Source: a virus
Virus record (IMG/VR): IMGVR_UViG_3300044641_001005
Span: 1-20,383 of that record
DNA: 20,383 bases
Reading direction: 5' to 3' (one strand)
In this document: positions 9,301 through 15,101 of the stretch, piece by piece
Layout of the letters: the number at the start of each line of letters is the position of its first letter
How positions within the stretch are numbered: the stretch's first letter is position 1
Made by a program: the position numbers and the translations under genes
Notes under the pieces: model-generated
What the model saw: only the letters and a program-made list of their open reading frames with translations
What the model was told of the DNA's origin: nothing
Databases searched by the model: none

Positions 9301-9940
9301 AGACAAAGGGTTTGTTGGACCAGTTGCAAAACAAGGAACTTCGGACCCAACCAACACTTCCGTAAAAGCCCCAGTTACTGTTAAGTCTGGAGATACACTT
9401 GCTAGCATTGCTAAGGCAAATGGAACAACTGTATCGGCAATTCTTGCTGCTAATCCTGTACTAACCACAAACCCTAAATATAATGATGGGAAAACAATTT
9501 TCTCAGGAACAAAAATTAAACTTCCTGGAATGGCTAAAGGTGGAATGGTTCCAAAGTATATGCCAATGGGTGGACTAGTTCCATATATGAGTGGGGGAGG
9601 AATATTTAAACCTAAAGGCACCGACACTGTTCCAGCAATGCTAACCCCTGGAGAATTTGTTATAAAAAGAAGTATTGCAGATCAATACGGAGCATTTCTT
9701 GAATCATTAAATAATGGAAAGTATACATCTTTTGATACACCTACATATTCTTCTATGAATAATAATGTCAAGGTTGGCGTAGGTGCAGCAGGCTCTTCAG
9801 CAAATAACTCTAGCAAGGTGTATAATTACAATGTAGGAATTAACGTAAATAATACAAATGCAGGTGCAGATGATATTGCCAAGGCAGTAATGTCTGAGAT
9901 TAAGTATATTGATTCACAAAGACTTCGGGGACAAAGGTAA
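311..9940 (+). CDS. Giant tail tape measure protein with embedded cargo-like domains
   Basis: At 3209 residues this is far longer than common tape measure proteins (lambda gpH is 853). It spans the tail tube, sets its length and is expelled into the host on infection. Order seen: helical N-terminus; TP901/PhageMin_Tail-type core at about 200-410 (FGITTEELG, MKEGGVSAEQGANAL); hydrophobic stretch at about 545-575; linker repeat 1 (671-725); unknown domain (726-1036); repeat 2 (1037-1089); kinase-like domain (about 1130-1370); repeat 3 (1374-1430); Pro/Gly-rich linker (about 1442-1476); Met-rich hydrophobic segments (about 1590-1640); a long helical/mixed region with Gly/Ala-rich hydrophobic stretches (about 1835-1935); coiled coil (about 2660-2880) containing LADALTQGDISAAAKAA; Ala-rich repeat (about 2936-2980); LysM (3022-3072); repeat 4 (3097-3137); Asn-rich C-terminus ending DSQRLRGQR. 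ATG 311 is the first start after an in-frame stop. Identity is secure; the domain functions are inferred. Confidence 0.95.
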   Translation: MADVNSNIFINIDTAQAMSALRGLDKQLSAFNRSMIVGTKAAQAAQADFTRSLLHNVNATGAFTGSMTKMSTATDQFTERLQRGRLSLREYYRYGMASTRTFGRAFGKEFETVSSLVERRVKTLQTQYVGLGRDAQGAINAMSMTPKKLNYNDQLTRMQMVIQRQQILNKLLADGSVKLLNFGKNTQWAGRQLMVGFTIPLAMFAASAVKSFKEIETQALRFKKVYGELFTTQDETEAALRNMQKLADEYTKYGLKVAETIKTASEAAAAGFAGNDLDVIVRQANKLAVLGGVAQDQSLETIIALKNAFGITTEELGKNIDFLNAVENQTVLTIEDLTKAIPRVAPVIRQLGGDVKDLSFFLTAMKEGGVSAEQGANALKSGLASLINPSTAAVKATNALGINLKAIVETNAGDLKQTVLEFAQSISTLNDLQRGQVIEKIFGKYQFARLSAMFNNITKEGTQANRVMKLATASAEELAILSQREMKLQESSSMNKMQAQIEKLKAAIAPVGELFAKVLTPVIEFFVKLFDKFNQLPEGVKKAVALIVAGVAGIGPVVLMTVGLVANGIANLMKMFNLVRQGYQRLAYGSKDVALSTRYMSQEELQNTAVTNSLTTSHQSLSSAYVLEASSLRALTAVYQQANAAMSVFARNNPGMFMPGIPRGGGVAPRKYNKGVSYVPGTGNKDTVPAVLTPGEAVIPKPMVAKYGGLVDAMVKDQIPGYMAGYYPSVTSQVTRLMAGQPGVIGRAGGFGAAGAIGSSLAVRRLQTVELSPNAVSSRVMQRVALEEQGDLISVTMGGAQFFVKKSKFKDLESVILQNEKYQTSKGASVDDILATMISRVSAPHRNLLGATVSPSRIKSILPLNPTTSAVSKDAKSRRLAYKDKQAYLDLQAYYKQEESYVRQKLSIDDLVALTAPRAKFEGERLKDVISRTGDKGLFSLSSALSHGTPAKTKIRSAEQDSAANLYEETNQMNLAYAYNKNRAHVKSESEAKAFLNELIEKKNKTAFDRYAIAALDKRIKDKFYDRFKTRQDELLMANKGVLTPGGSYGNIPAVLTPGEAVLSKDVVNKYQPLITAMSEGTIPGYMSGVMLGMPASFAKTQQMRASQAQLEAAVAKSRLAKTAPTDFGHLVQPFSGRSFPIPGVGGVYRKPNGELVVVKPAVDEKSALAEIRATQIAREAHGLDSPKQSIKTMIDPSDPTGKRKLIVLESPYNKKFAEPTGKFTKQQYIRQLVAASLRGDKDLSMSNLSGNMLADVGTAGVFSKASGFRDFAKTMPSMEDQAVINLLGVKGGAKKFFAETTAPIASKMSAQEFESMMLAEINTVLPKLKKTISSFKLGGEESKVYADMIARLEAGKKADWKKIHGIHTNVKPKKYKNGVVSVPGPKGAGDIMPAMLAPGEAVIPAKMTQKYSPLISGMINDSIPGFKTGPGFFDPNDPWNDGTRGPLLGPDGRPLPPSTPGTRNPSDPPIPPRGPDRVERAIDKFFDKPGVVRFGKKWDKMAAKFAKAGPPIEKAGTAIGDTTRAFEKDRTRGFTGWMTGYGRVSDTVQNEDGSSRRATQAERANMRQDARMQSSQRGMNRGMVAMMVPMAAGAYAQKNPESGIAKNMDMIMMISMLVMLLPMLNSPLKLLIGTVAGLAIVYKLQSAAIKKNMIEGQKQGQAMVMATKGLEELGSITGTVSKTQIAAEKRKSRNTDLVPVSIEFGNKVIEESDFGKNLKASFEQTLADPNLGREAGINSLVSQLGTAVSQGLLTNAQAESIAITLTRKLKDVRLELDVRGRLIELLGPNGEKLVSNPLQVQVDLLATGISLQDAAVANLNKVASQQVGVNTKGEFGQLAAGAVGGGFIAAKAGIGAANMMAMGSNAATIAAAEARVAKVASDAGKVSKALSIARNVRVGSQLASAGAAATGVGTIPGLVGLAVSTVVFGGIEAGIRTWQKGKEKAAIAKASGVIQGITSQNLAASMGSIDVLTSQYDTAIANLELKKKTLKTEQDRTAIDQQIKDLETQKQSGLKTLRSTQAMTLGSVSASYQKVSDASLFEEFSPFGTERGQVRDKFMESFAVGLDEKFKDNPMLKAQAGALQSQLDALEKDEVTLEVTALVTSDILTPAEASAMVSAITSNKGDITKDMQAVVNVQGLDGLQRLSTLLTMIPNENNQKNLFVAIKQMSKTDGDAVMTAIEQLGIIPPFVGIELEIETQKSDTERLKSVGKEIDALKKQFPDGKISLEALVSARDQGGKPGSGTGKNLTLDAAIAQWTEISKLPREIQFQAMITVGSISQSDNFDDIIDRELEAAFYKQNPNLFMSFVDPEEEAAKKAKLEAFKKDLDNVQKVTAEYYKKTIPQLFPTAVPPIVPPGGGGADGTKTKKDTSWLSDLTQRLKIVKDSSIDALNPLKSIKKFLGKDIAGLGGGSVDSNKSLNKQLGAIQEIDALAQDKNIRGLSDDFREILVNMDPQQFDLWSKTLFKVGKDGRLVGLTQDFIDINSAFRTATIGEYIENEKKAVDEIRNRVSAYYTLTDLAKQYGFSVADTNKLLQNQSLVTDIASGMQYSKEELAGLIDINKQARKELSREATTTQLQETDKIQIQIDAFKKLQAEGIEYETILQIISRSEWAEAVASSTGEVTDQFSDLIKSAKDYKKVVFELSQLTESDATKLDQRFAAEAARITAKATADFRKTNLMSVEQFNAITREKEISQRGFQDQIDTYNDGISAIEKLEQSVNDKYDAKAKLIDEQVGALEKVLSINEDIAAQQQNQLTLADALTQGDISAAAKAAADYSAQQAEVASRNAREALDEQRAAMEVARQKEIDDLRTKINGKEYTRKQLTAEIAAIQETHIDKLEKEIEARNRLVSAHEDANTKALANVEINKMTASEWEIIKGAATTLNEAYDAQVINIDEIATSVGGVSAAWDAVTTAIKNASLEVGKYPSSGSTSAADKADLAKAARDKAAEDAKAAEDAKAAALAAAEAERLAKLPIIPGFTPSIQMPQSTLKPGDKGFVGPVAKQGTSDPTNTSVKAPVTVKSGDTLASIAKANGTTVSAILAANPVLTTNPKYNDGKTIFSGTKIKLPGMAKGGMVPKYMPMGGLVPYMSGGGIFKPKGTDTVPAMLTPGEFVIKRSIADQYGAFLESLNNGKYTSFDTPTYSSMNNNVKVGVGAAGSSANNSSKVYNYNVGINVNNTNAGADDIAKAVMSEIKYIDSQRLRGQR
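2321..2485 (+). repeat. Tape measure linker repeat 1 (residues 671-725)
   Basis: The core reads DTVPAVLTPGEAVIPK, followed by KYGGLVDAM and IPGYMAG. It is one of four related copies in the same protein. A single GTDTVPAMLTPGEFVI-type motif is common near the C-terminus of long tape measure proteins; its function is not established. This copy begins the extra-domain block. Confidence 0.85.
2486..3418 (+). other. Unrecognised domain between linker repeats 1 and 2 (TMP residues 726-1036)
   Basis: About 310 residues lie between two linker copies. A Gly/Ala-rich start (GGFGAAGAIGSS) leads into a beta-like stretch (DLISVTMGGAQFFVKKSKF), then a charged helical region (KDAKSRRLAYKDKQAYLDLQ, later FDRYAIAALDKRIKDKFYDRF). 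The composition is that of a folded globular domain, unlike the low-complexity helical repeats typical of tape measure rods. I recognise no catalytic motif. Confidence 0.5.
3419..3577 (+). repeat. Tape measure linker repeat 2 (residues 1037-1089)
   Basis: The core reads GNIPAVLTPGEAVLSK, followed by KYQPLITAM and IPGYMSG. It matches repeat 1 in order and spacing, but the nucleotide sequence has diverged, so it is not a recent duplication. It separates the unknown domain from the kinase-like domain. Confidence 0.85.
3698..4420 (+). other. Putative protein-kinase-like domain inside the tape measure protein (residues about 1130-1370)
   Basis: Kinase-fold landmarks occur in the right order: glycine-rich loop PGVGGVYR (1143-1150); beta strand with lysine, GELVVVKP (K1160); helix with glutamate ALAEIRATQ (E1171); hinge-like KLIVLESPY (1205-1213); catalytic-loop-like GDKDLSMSN with D1243 and N1248 (D then N five residues on, as in DLKPEN); and a DFG-like D1256-V-G. 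A helical C-lobe-like part follows. The N-to-D spacing (8) is shorter than in classical kinases (about 13); N1252 is an alternative metal ligand. The order resembles the wider kinase-like superfamily (HipA, PI3/4-kinase-like, APH-like) rather than Ser/Thr kinases proper. The family assignment and any activity are inference from motifs only. Confidence 0.5.
4430..4600 (+). repeat. Tape measure linker repeat 3 (residues 1374-1430)
   Basis: The core reads DIMPAMLAPGEAVIPA, followed by KYSPLISGM and IPGFKTG. It closes the kinase-like domain and is followed by a Pro/Gly-rich linker (about 1442-1476), as expected of a boundary between independently folded parts. Confidence 0.85.
9161..9196 (+). repeat. 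18-bp tandem duplication coding AAEDAK twice
   Basis: Two identical 18-bp units (9161-9178 and 9179-9196) are followed by the first 7 bases of a third. They are in frame and encode AAEDAKAAEDAK within an Ala/Lys/Asp-rich helical linker of the tape measure protein. The exact nucleotide identity points to recent slippage or copy-number change; length change here would alter the linker without a frameshift. Confidence 0.85.
9374..9526 (+). other. LysM peptidoglycan-binding domain in the tape measure C-terminus (residues 3022-3072)
   Basis: The sequence VTVKSGDTLASIAKANGTTV, then AILAANP and SGTKIKLPG, is the canonical LysM pattern: VxxGDTL, helix, xxNP, GxxIxLP. LysM binds N-acetylglucosamine glycans of peptidoglycan. 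In a tape measure protein it could anchor the emerging protein to the cell wall during DNA injection. No lysozyme or peptidase motif was seen beside it. Confidence 0.85.
9599..9721 (+). repeat. Tape measure linker repeat 4 (residues 3097-3137)
   Basis: The core reads GTDTVPAMLTPGEFVIKR, followed by QYGAFLESLNNGKY. This is the usual C-terminal position for the motif, about 1670 residues after copy 3. It is preceded by Gly/Met-rich GGMVPKYMPMGGLVPYM. Confidence 0.85.
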
Positions 9941-10575
9941 TGGCAACATCAGGCTATATAACGGGTAGAAAGCGCTATCAGAGACCACAAGGAGTTCTAT
10001 GGTCCAATAACCCAGGAACGCTCTCAAATGGCCTCTATGTGCCTACAGGGTATGAGGTTGGGGCAGATATAGGCGTAGAGACAAACCTTTCTCTCATAGA
10101 TCAGTTCTTAATCCTGTCTGACCACAATCGCAGTGAAATGAGATTTTCTCCAAAAAGAATTGAGCAAAGACAAAGAACTATTAACGGAAGAATGCGCTCA
10201 TATCATATTGCAGATAAACTTGAGATTTCTTGGTCCTGGGAAAATCTGCCATCAAGATCTTATAGCGAAAGCCCAGAATTTGCAAGCACTGGTTTGTCAG
10301 CACTAAAAGGATCTCAGTCTGAATATACTGCAGACGGTGGAGCAGGCGGAGTTGATATTTTAGATTGGTATGAAACACACAAAGGTCCCTTCTGGATGTT
10401 TTTATCATATGATAAATATAATAATTTTGAAAATACAGCAGACCCATATGACCACCTTCATCAGTATAATCAAGTTGTTCAGGTTTATATATCTGAATTC
10501 AACTATACTGTTGTAAAACGTGGAGCAACAAACCACGATCTTTGGAATATTTCGGTAACACTGGAAGAGGTATAG
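9940..10575 (+). CDS. Distal tail-type / minor tail protein
   Basis: This protein has 211 residues, and its ATG overlaps the tape measure stop (TAATG); GGGGA (9927-9931) is a usable SD 8 nt upstream. It sits between the tape measure gene and a large hub gene, the standard place for the distal tail protein (Dit), which forms the ring joining tail tube and baseplate. The sequence is mixed beta and aromatic-rich, with no signal peptide or membrane segment: a central ISWSWENLPSR, a DWYETHKGPFWMFLSYDKY stretch, and a C-terminal strand YNQVVQVYISEFNYTVVKRG ending WNISVTLEEV, which resembles beta-strand ends of tail tube and Dit folds. The role rests mainly on gene order; a generic minor tail protein is the alternative. 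Confidence 0.6.
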   Translation: MATSGYITGRKRYQRPQGVLWSNNPGTLSNGLYVPTGYEVGADIGVETNLSLIDQFLILSDHNRSEMRFSPKRIEQRQRTINGRMRSYHIADKLEISWSWENLPSRSYSESPEFASTGLSALKGSQSEYTADGGAGGVDILDWYETHKGPFWMFLSYDKYNNFENTADPYDHLHQYNQVVQVYISEFNYTVVKRGATNHDLWNISVTLEEV

Positions 10576-10576
10576 G

Positions 10577-13500
10577 GTGTTTGTAAGTAGTGAACTAAAG
10601 ACACACTTAGAGTCTTCTTCAACTATACAGTTACAGTCTCTTGTTTTGGCTGAGTGGAATATGAACATGCCAGATAATGTTCAGAAACTTGGAAACTATA
10701 GATATAGACCAACTGGCACAGAAACTAAGTTTACAACTATATCAAATACCTTTGATGCATTAGACTCTGCTGGTTTGTATACTGGGGCAACTGATGCTGA
10801 TATTGCAATTGATGGTGGATTCTCTAATGCTGATTTGCCACAGTTCTTTATTTCTAAAAAAGAAAAAATGAAGATGCTCTATTCTTTAGAGGATTGCATT
10901 AAACCCTTTAGACCAAGATCAGGTATTAACAAGTTGATGTATTTTGGTGGCAACTATGTTCATAACTCAAATGAACTAATGTCTCAAAGACCAAGATACT
11001 ACATGCCTTCTAGATATGATGAGTTTAAGTATTGGACCTCTTATAGAACTGAGACTGTGGTAGAAGGTGGTGTTACTAAAACAATTGAGCGGGGCATTGC
11101 TAAAAACAAGGTTGGAACGTTAAACTATATTGATGACACAGCCCCTTTTGTTGTTTATAAAGAAAATGTTCCAGCAAATAGAATTATTGTAAAGATGCAG
11201 ACAAATGTTGGAAATGTAAACTTAGGTCCATTTACAACATCTTCTGGATCAATTCAGGACCCTCTGTTTAGATCAGATTATAAGACAACCCCTGTTAATT
11301 GGAAAATTCAATACTTAAAAGATAACACCTGGGTAGATGCCCAATCTTTTAATGCTACAAGCACAAGAGAAGACGGTACAGCAATAATTGGATCAGATGG
11401 ATATGTTGAATTGCAATATGGCTTAATCCTTCCCAAAGAATATAGAGAAAGTTTTAACTATCAGGGAACAATTCCATCAGTATCACAGTTGCCAAGTATT
11501 TCACTTGATGGATATGCGTACCTTGTTATTCCTACAACTGGTAGCCGAGGAACCTTTCATATTTGGGATGAGGAATCTGAAGAATACAAAACATTTGCTC
11601 CACAATATGGATGGAGAGTTGCAGAAGAAACAGTAAACAATCAAAGTAGTTTTATAGAAGATGTTACATCTCCTGCTTATTTTAATAATGAAACAGATGG
11701 CCAAAAGGTCTATAGAGAGTTTCAGAACGTGCGAGGAATTCGCATTGTAGTAGATACCATGAACAAATTTGATTCTAGGTTTGACCTAATTGAAATGTCT
11801 CCTAGACTTGTTGTTGATATTTCTAATAAAGTTATAGATTTTAGAATTAATAAAAGCCTTGCTAACCTTGGAGAAACTTCTTTACCAGTTGGACAACTGC
11901 TTGCCTCAACAGGAGAAATTTCTCTTTTTGATGATGACCAAGCGTTTAACCCTAATAATACAACAAGCATACTTAGCAAATACGTAAGAAAAAACATTAA
12001 GTTTAATTTTTATGAAAAGATTGTTAATGTTGGTGGATATGATTACTATGTTCCAATGAAGACTTTATACTCAGAAGGCTTTCCACAGGTTGATCGCAGT
12101 TCTGGAACGCTATCCCTATCACTTAGAGATATGTACTTTCTCCTTGAGTCAATGCCTGCGCCAAGAATGCTTGTCACAGAAGCATCTCTTAGTTATGCTA
12201 TTACACTTTTGCTTGACTATATTGGTTTTAGTAACTACATATTTTTAAGGGTAGCAGGAGAAAAAGATCCAATCATCCCATACTTCTTTATTGCTCCAGA
12301 TCAAAATGTTGCTGAAGTATTAAACCAATTAGCCACATCAACACAGACAGCAATGTTTTTTGATGAATACAATAACTTTGTAGTAATGAGCAAAGACTAC
12401 ATGATGCCTTCGCTAACCCAAAGAGAGTCAGCCTTTGTTTTGTCTGGATCTAACAATCAGACAGATACAGGAGTAACTGAAAATGCTACATCTGGAACTC
12501 TTCCAAACATTATATCTATTTCATCAGAAGATAAAAAAATATTTAACGCTGGAAAGATTAATTATACAACAAGATACATTCAAAGGTCATACGGAAGTAT
12601 TCGCCAAGCAAGTCTGGTAGATCAAGAAAAAACATGGATATACAAGCCTGCACTTTTGTGGGAAGTATCTGGAACAGAAAATACAAAAACTATTAACGAA
12701 ATAGCAAGTACTCAAGGAAGTTATGTTTTAGGGGCCATGCCAATTGCATCAGATGTAACAAGTGCTTTACCAGTAGTTGTTAATAACCAAATGACAAATA
12801 ATATAATTGATTTAGGAGAAAATGTATATTGGCTAACAAGATATACAGGGTATCTATACTCAAGTGGAGAAATTATTAAGTATGATGCTGCAGAGTTTAG
12901 CGTTACCCTTGGTCTTTGGTATGACATTAAGTCGGATGGGACTATAGATTATACAAAGCAGTATTTTGTAGATCCAGGAAACCTTGCTCCAGCATCAGTT
13001 ATTTCTACAATTGAGTCAAAAGTTAAGTCTAAAGAAATTACTCAGGATCAAGCAAATAAAACTATTGATCAGTGGAAGTCAACACACCGACAAGGATCAA
13101 GTAATGTATGGATTAGTAGTAATGAGGAGTATCAAAAATATTTTTCTGTTTTGCCATTTAATGGAAAGATATATCCAACTGGAAGAATAAGAATTTATGC
13201 TGTACCTTATTACGAAACAACGGGCACAACTACAAAGATGAAAAATGGTGCTGTTGTTGAACATGGACGTGGGCAGTTTGGCACAAAAGTTTCATCCCAT
13301 AGTGCTGGAATAAATTCTTATTGGTCAAATAACGACAATGTTCGTGGATGCACTATGAAGGCTAAAGACTATTTGTTTACAACTAATTCAAGTCCTACAA
13401 CTCCATCCACAGCCGTTGGTGCTGCAGGAGTAGATAATGCCCTTGCAAAAAAGACAACAAGAAATAGCATTATTAGAAACTTCATGTCTTTAAGTGGAAA

Positions 13501-15100
13501 AACAGAAACAGAAGTAAATTCTTTTACTCAGACAAGAACTGGAACAATACAGTCATCTGCCCTTATAATGAATGGACCATCATTTACAACTACCGAGAGT
13601 CCTATTGATTTTATTTCTTATGTTTATAAACCTTTAGATAATGCTTATAAACATTTTGGAACAAGAATGCGTATAATCGGTAAGGTTGAAAATAATCAAA
13701 CAAGAGGACAAACTCCAACAGGCAGTACTTCTTATTATCAAGTAACTGGTTCTTTAACAGATCAGAGCGTTAGTATTGGTGGTGGCTCAGGAGGTCTTGG
13801 AGTAATGCTAAATCCAGAAACTAACAATGGATACTATTTTGAAATAGTTGCATTAACCGAAAGCAATGTAGAATCTTATCTAAAAACAACAGCAGATGGA
13901 ACTGAAGATGTTGTTATTCATAATGTTTTATTTTATAAAATTAAGAAAAATAGCGCAAACTCAGACGCAATTCCAGTAAAACTTTGGGGTGGGTTGTCAA
14001 AGATTACGGTGGATGACGGAAGTTTTACAGGTCAATACAGAATGACAACACAAGAAACACCAACTGTTTTTGATCTTTCTGTTGAGTATACAGATATAGG
14101 GAATACTAGAAGATTTTATTTATATATTAATAATAATCTTATTAAGGTTGTTGATGATATTGAGCCACTTCCTATATACAACAATATGGCTTTATTTACC
14201 CGTGGTTCATCAAGAGTTATGTTTGAAAATATTTATGCTCTTTCAGAAAACTATTCTCAAAACACTGTATCCACTGCTGTAGATACAATTTCACAAGCAT
14301 TTGGAGATGACATAGTAGACACCAATGAATCTTTTAGAAAATATGCTATGAGCGGAATAGTTCAATCAACTTATCTTTCTGGCATAAGTGCTCAACAACC
14401 ACCTAAATATAACATTTATTTTGATGAGTTTGGCACCATTATGAGAGAATGTGCATATTTTGATATTAGATATGATCGTGCATATCCAGCACTATATGCT
14501 CAACTGTCGCCAACATTTAATCGTATAAAAGGATACACTACTTCTGGATTTTATGCAGATTCTTACGGTGCCGAGTTTATGATTTTTAATGCTACAGACA
14601 AAGCCTTAGTTCTAGATGATACAAGTGGAAACTATTTAAGAATTCAGGGTATTACATTTACACAAGACACAACACATGAATTGACGGTAGATGAATATTT
14701 TAATAAAAAATCTAGTCACTCTGATCCAGACATGCAAGGAACAACAGTACTAGCATCTCCATATTTAGAGTTAGAAAAATATAATAAAATTAAACAAAGT
14801 AGGATGATATATGGAAACAATGAATTTTCTATTGAGGCTCCGTATATTCAAACTCAGGACTCTGCTAGTAGTTTGATGGGATGGATTATTGATAAGTTAA
14901 TGACACCAAAAAGATCTGTTGGTGTTAATGTATTCAGTATTCCAACACTACAACTTGGAGATATTGTTAGTATTAATTATAAAGATAGTAATAATCTTGA
15001 TATGATAACTTCCTCTAATACAAGATTTGTCATATATAATATAGAGTATTCTAGAAATAGTGACGGTCCAAATATGACGCTTTACTTGAGTGAGGTATAA
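10577..15100 (+). CDS. Large baseplate hub / tail-tip adhesin
   Basis: This protein has 1507 residues. The start is GTG 10577, with GGAAGAGG (10563-10570) 6 nt upstream inside the preceding gene. Parts seen: N-terminal region; discoidin-like beta-sandwich (about 195-415) interrupted by a fibre-type motif (SVSQLP...GYAYLVIP...W, 297-346); hub-like core (about 411-620, LVVDISNKVIDFRINKSL and VAEVLNQLATSTQTAMFFDE); beta-rich middle with a helical insert near 820 (KEITQDQANKTIDQW); lectin/glucanase-like jelly roll (about 1015-1228); and a C-terminal piece (about 1418-1507, LQLGDIVSI, ending MTLYLSEV) like the end of Tal/gp27-type hubs. The hub fold would thus be split by surface-binding inserts. 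It likely forms the tail-tip trimer, engages host glycans and opens the tube. No protease or lysozyme signature was found. Hub identity comes from position and motif style; the inserted folds are inferred. Confidence 0.7.
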   Translation: MFVSSELKTHLESSSTIQLQSLVLAEWNMNMPDNVQKLGNYRYRPTGTETKFTTISNTFDALDSAGLYTGATDADIAIDGGFSNADLPQFFISKKEKMKMLYSLEDCIKPFRPRSGINKLMYFGGNYVHNSNELMSQRPRYYMPSRYDEFKYWTSYRTETVVEGGVTKTIERGIAKNKVGTLNYIDDTAPFVVYKENVPANRIIVKMQTNVGNVNLGPFTTSSGSIQDPLFRSDYKTTPVNWKIQYLKDNTWVDAQSFNATSTREDGTAIIGSDGYVELQYGLILPKEYRESFNYQGTIPSVSQLPSISLDGYAYLVIPTTGSRGTFHIWDEESEEYKTFAPQYGWRVAEETVNNQSSFIEDVTSPAYFNNETDGQKVYREFQNVRGIRIVVDTMNKFDSRFDLIEMSPRLVVDISNKVIDFRINKSLANLGETSLPVGQLLASTGEISLFDDDQAFNPNNTTSILSKYVRKNIKFNFYEKIVNVGGYDYYVPMKTLYSEGFPQVDRSSGTLSLSLRDMYFLLESMPAPRMLVTEASLSYAITLLLDYIGFSNYIFLRVAGEKDPIIPYFFIAPDQNVAEVLNQLATSTQTAMFFDEYNNFVVMSKDYMMPSLTQRESAFVLSGSNNQTDTGVTENATSGTLPNIISISSEDKKIFNAGKINYTTRYIQRSYGSIRQASLVDQEKTWIYKPALLWEVSGTENTKTINEIASTQGSYVLGAMPIASDVTSALPVVVNNQMTNNIIDLGENVYWLTRYTGYLYSSGEIIKYDAAEFSVTLGLWYDIKSDGTIDYTKQYFVDPGNLAPASVISTIESKVKSKEITQDQANKTIDQWKSTHRQGSSNVWISSNEEYQKYFSVLPFNGKIYPTGRIRIYAVPYYETTGTTTKMKNGAVVEHGRGQFGTKVSSHSAGINSYWSNNDNVRGCTMKAKDYLFTTNSSPTTPSTAVGAAGVDNALAKKTTRNSIIRNFMSLSGKTETEVNSFTQTRTGTIQSSALIMNGPSFTTTESPIDFISYVYKPLDNAYKHFGTRMRIIGKVENNQTRGQTPTGSTSYYQVTGSLTDQSVSIGGGSGGLGVMLNPETNNGYYFEIVALTESNVESYLKTTADGTEDVVIHNVLFYKIKKNSANSDAIPVKLWGGLSKITVDDGSFTGQYRMTTQETPTVFDLSVEYTDIGNTRRFYLYINNNLIKVVDDIEPLPIYNNMALFTRGSSRVMFENIYALSENYSQNTVSTAVDTISQAFGDDIVDTNESFRKYAMSGIVQSTYLSGISAQQPPKYNIYFDEFGTIMRECAYFDIRYDRAYPALYAQLSPTFNRIKGYTTSGFYADSYGAEFMIFNATDKALVLDDTSGNYLRIQGITFTQDTTHELTVDEYFNKKSSHSDPDMQGTTVLASPYLELEKYNKIKQSRMIYGNNEFSIEAPYIQTQDSASSLMGWIIDKLMTPKRSVGVNVFSIPTLQLGDIVSINYKDSNNLDMITSSNTRFVIYNIEYSRNSDGPNMTLYLSEV
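11159..11821 (+). other. Discoidin-like (galactose-binding) domain with an inserted fibre motif in the hub protein
   Basis: Strand motifs NRIIVKMQTNVG (from N201), VNWKIQYLKDNTWVDA and NVRGIRIVVDTMNKF, then LIEMSPRLVVDI (from L404), follow the F5/8-type-C/discoidin pattern. About 50 residues (297-346) interrupt it, with the SVSQLP, GYAYLVIP and W330-D pattern seen in many phage fibre proteins. Confidence 0.45.
13619..14260 (+). other. Concanavalin-like jelly-roll domain in the hub protein (residues about 1015-1228)
   Basis: A strand-rich stretch includes HFGTRMRIIGKVENN, GGGSGGLGVML, NNGYYFEIVAL, FDLSVEYTDIGNTRRFYLYI and MALFTRGSSRVMFENIYAL. This succession matches LamG/DUF1080-like lectin or glucanase sandwiches. 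A glycan-binding role is inferred; no catalytic Glu pair is evident. Confidence 0.55.
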
Positions 15101-15101
15101 A

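Noticed and set aside
8653-9627. Long open frame (324 codons) on the minus strand
   Set aside because: It lies wholly inside the tape measure gene, opposite its Ala/Asp-rich segments, where codon bias keeps the antisense frame open. Its translation is low-complexity Ser/Ala-rich and has no ribosome site or gene context.
14682-14710. TTGACG followed by AT-rich sequence as an internal promoter
   Set aside because: The hexamer at the 17-bp position is TAAAAA, a poor -10, and the site lies deep in the hub gene with no gene start nearby.
10577-15100. Intein or self-splicing insertion explaining the large hub protein
   Set aside because: No intein N-terminal Cys block, HNH or LAGLIDADG motif was seen; the added length consists of beta-rich domains typical of tail tips.
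15090-15101. Earlier GTG start for the 15102 gene
   Set aside because: It would overlap the hub gene's end and would use as coding the GAGG that serves as the ribosome site for ATG 15102.
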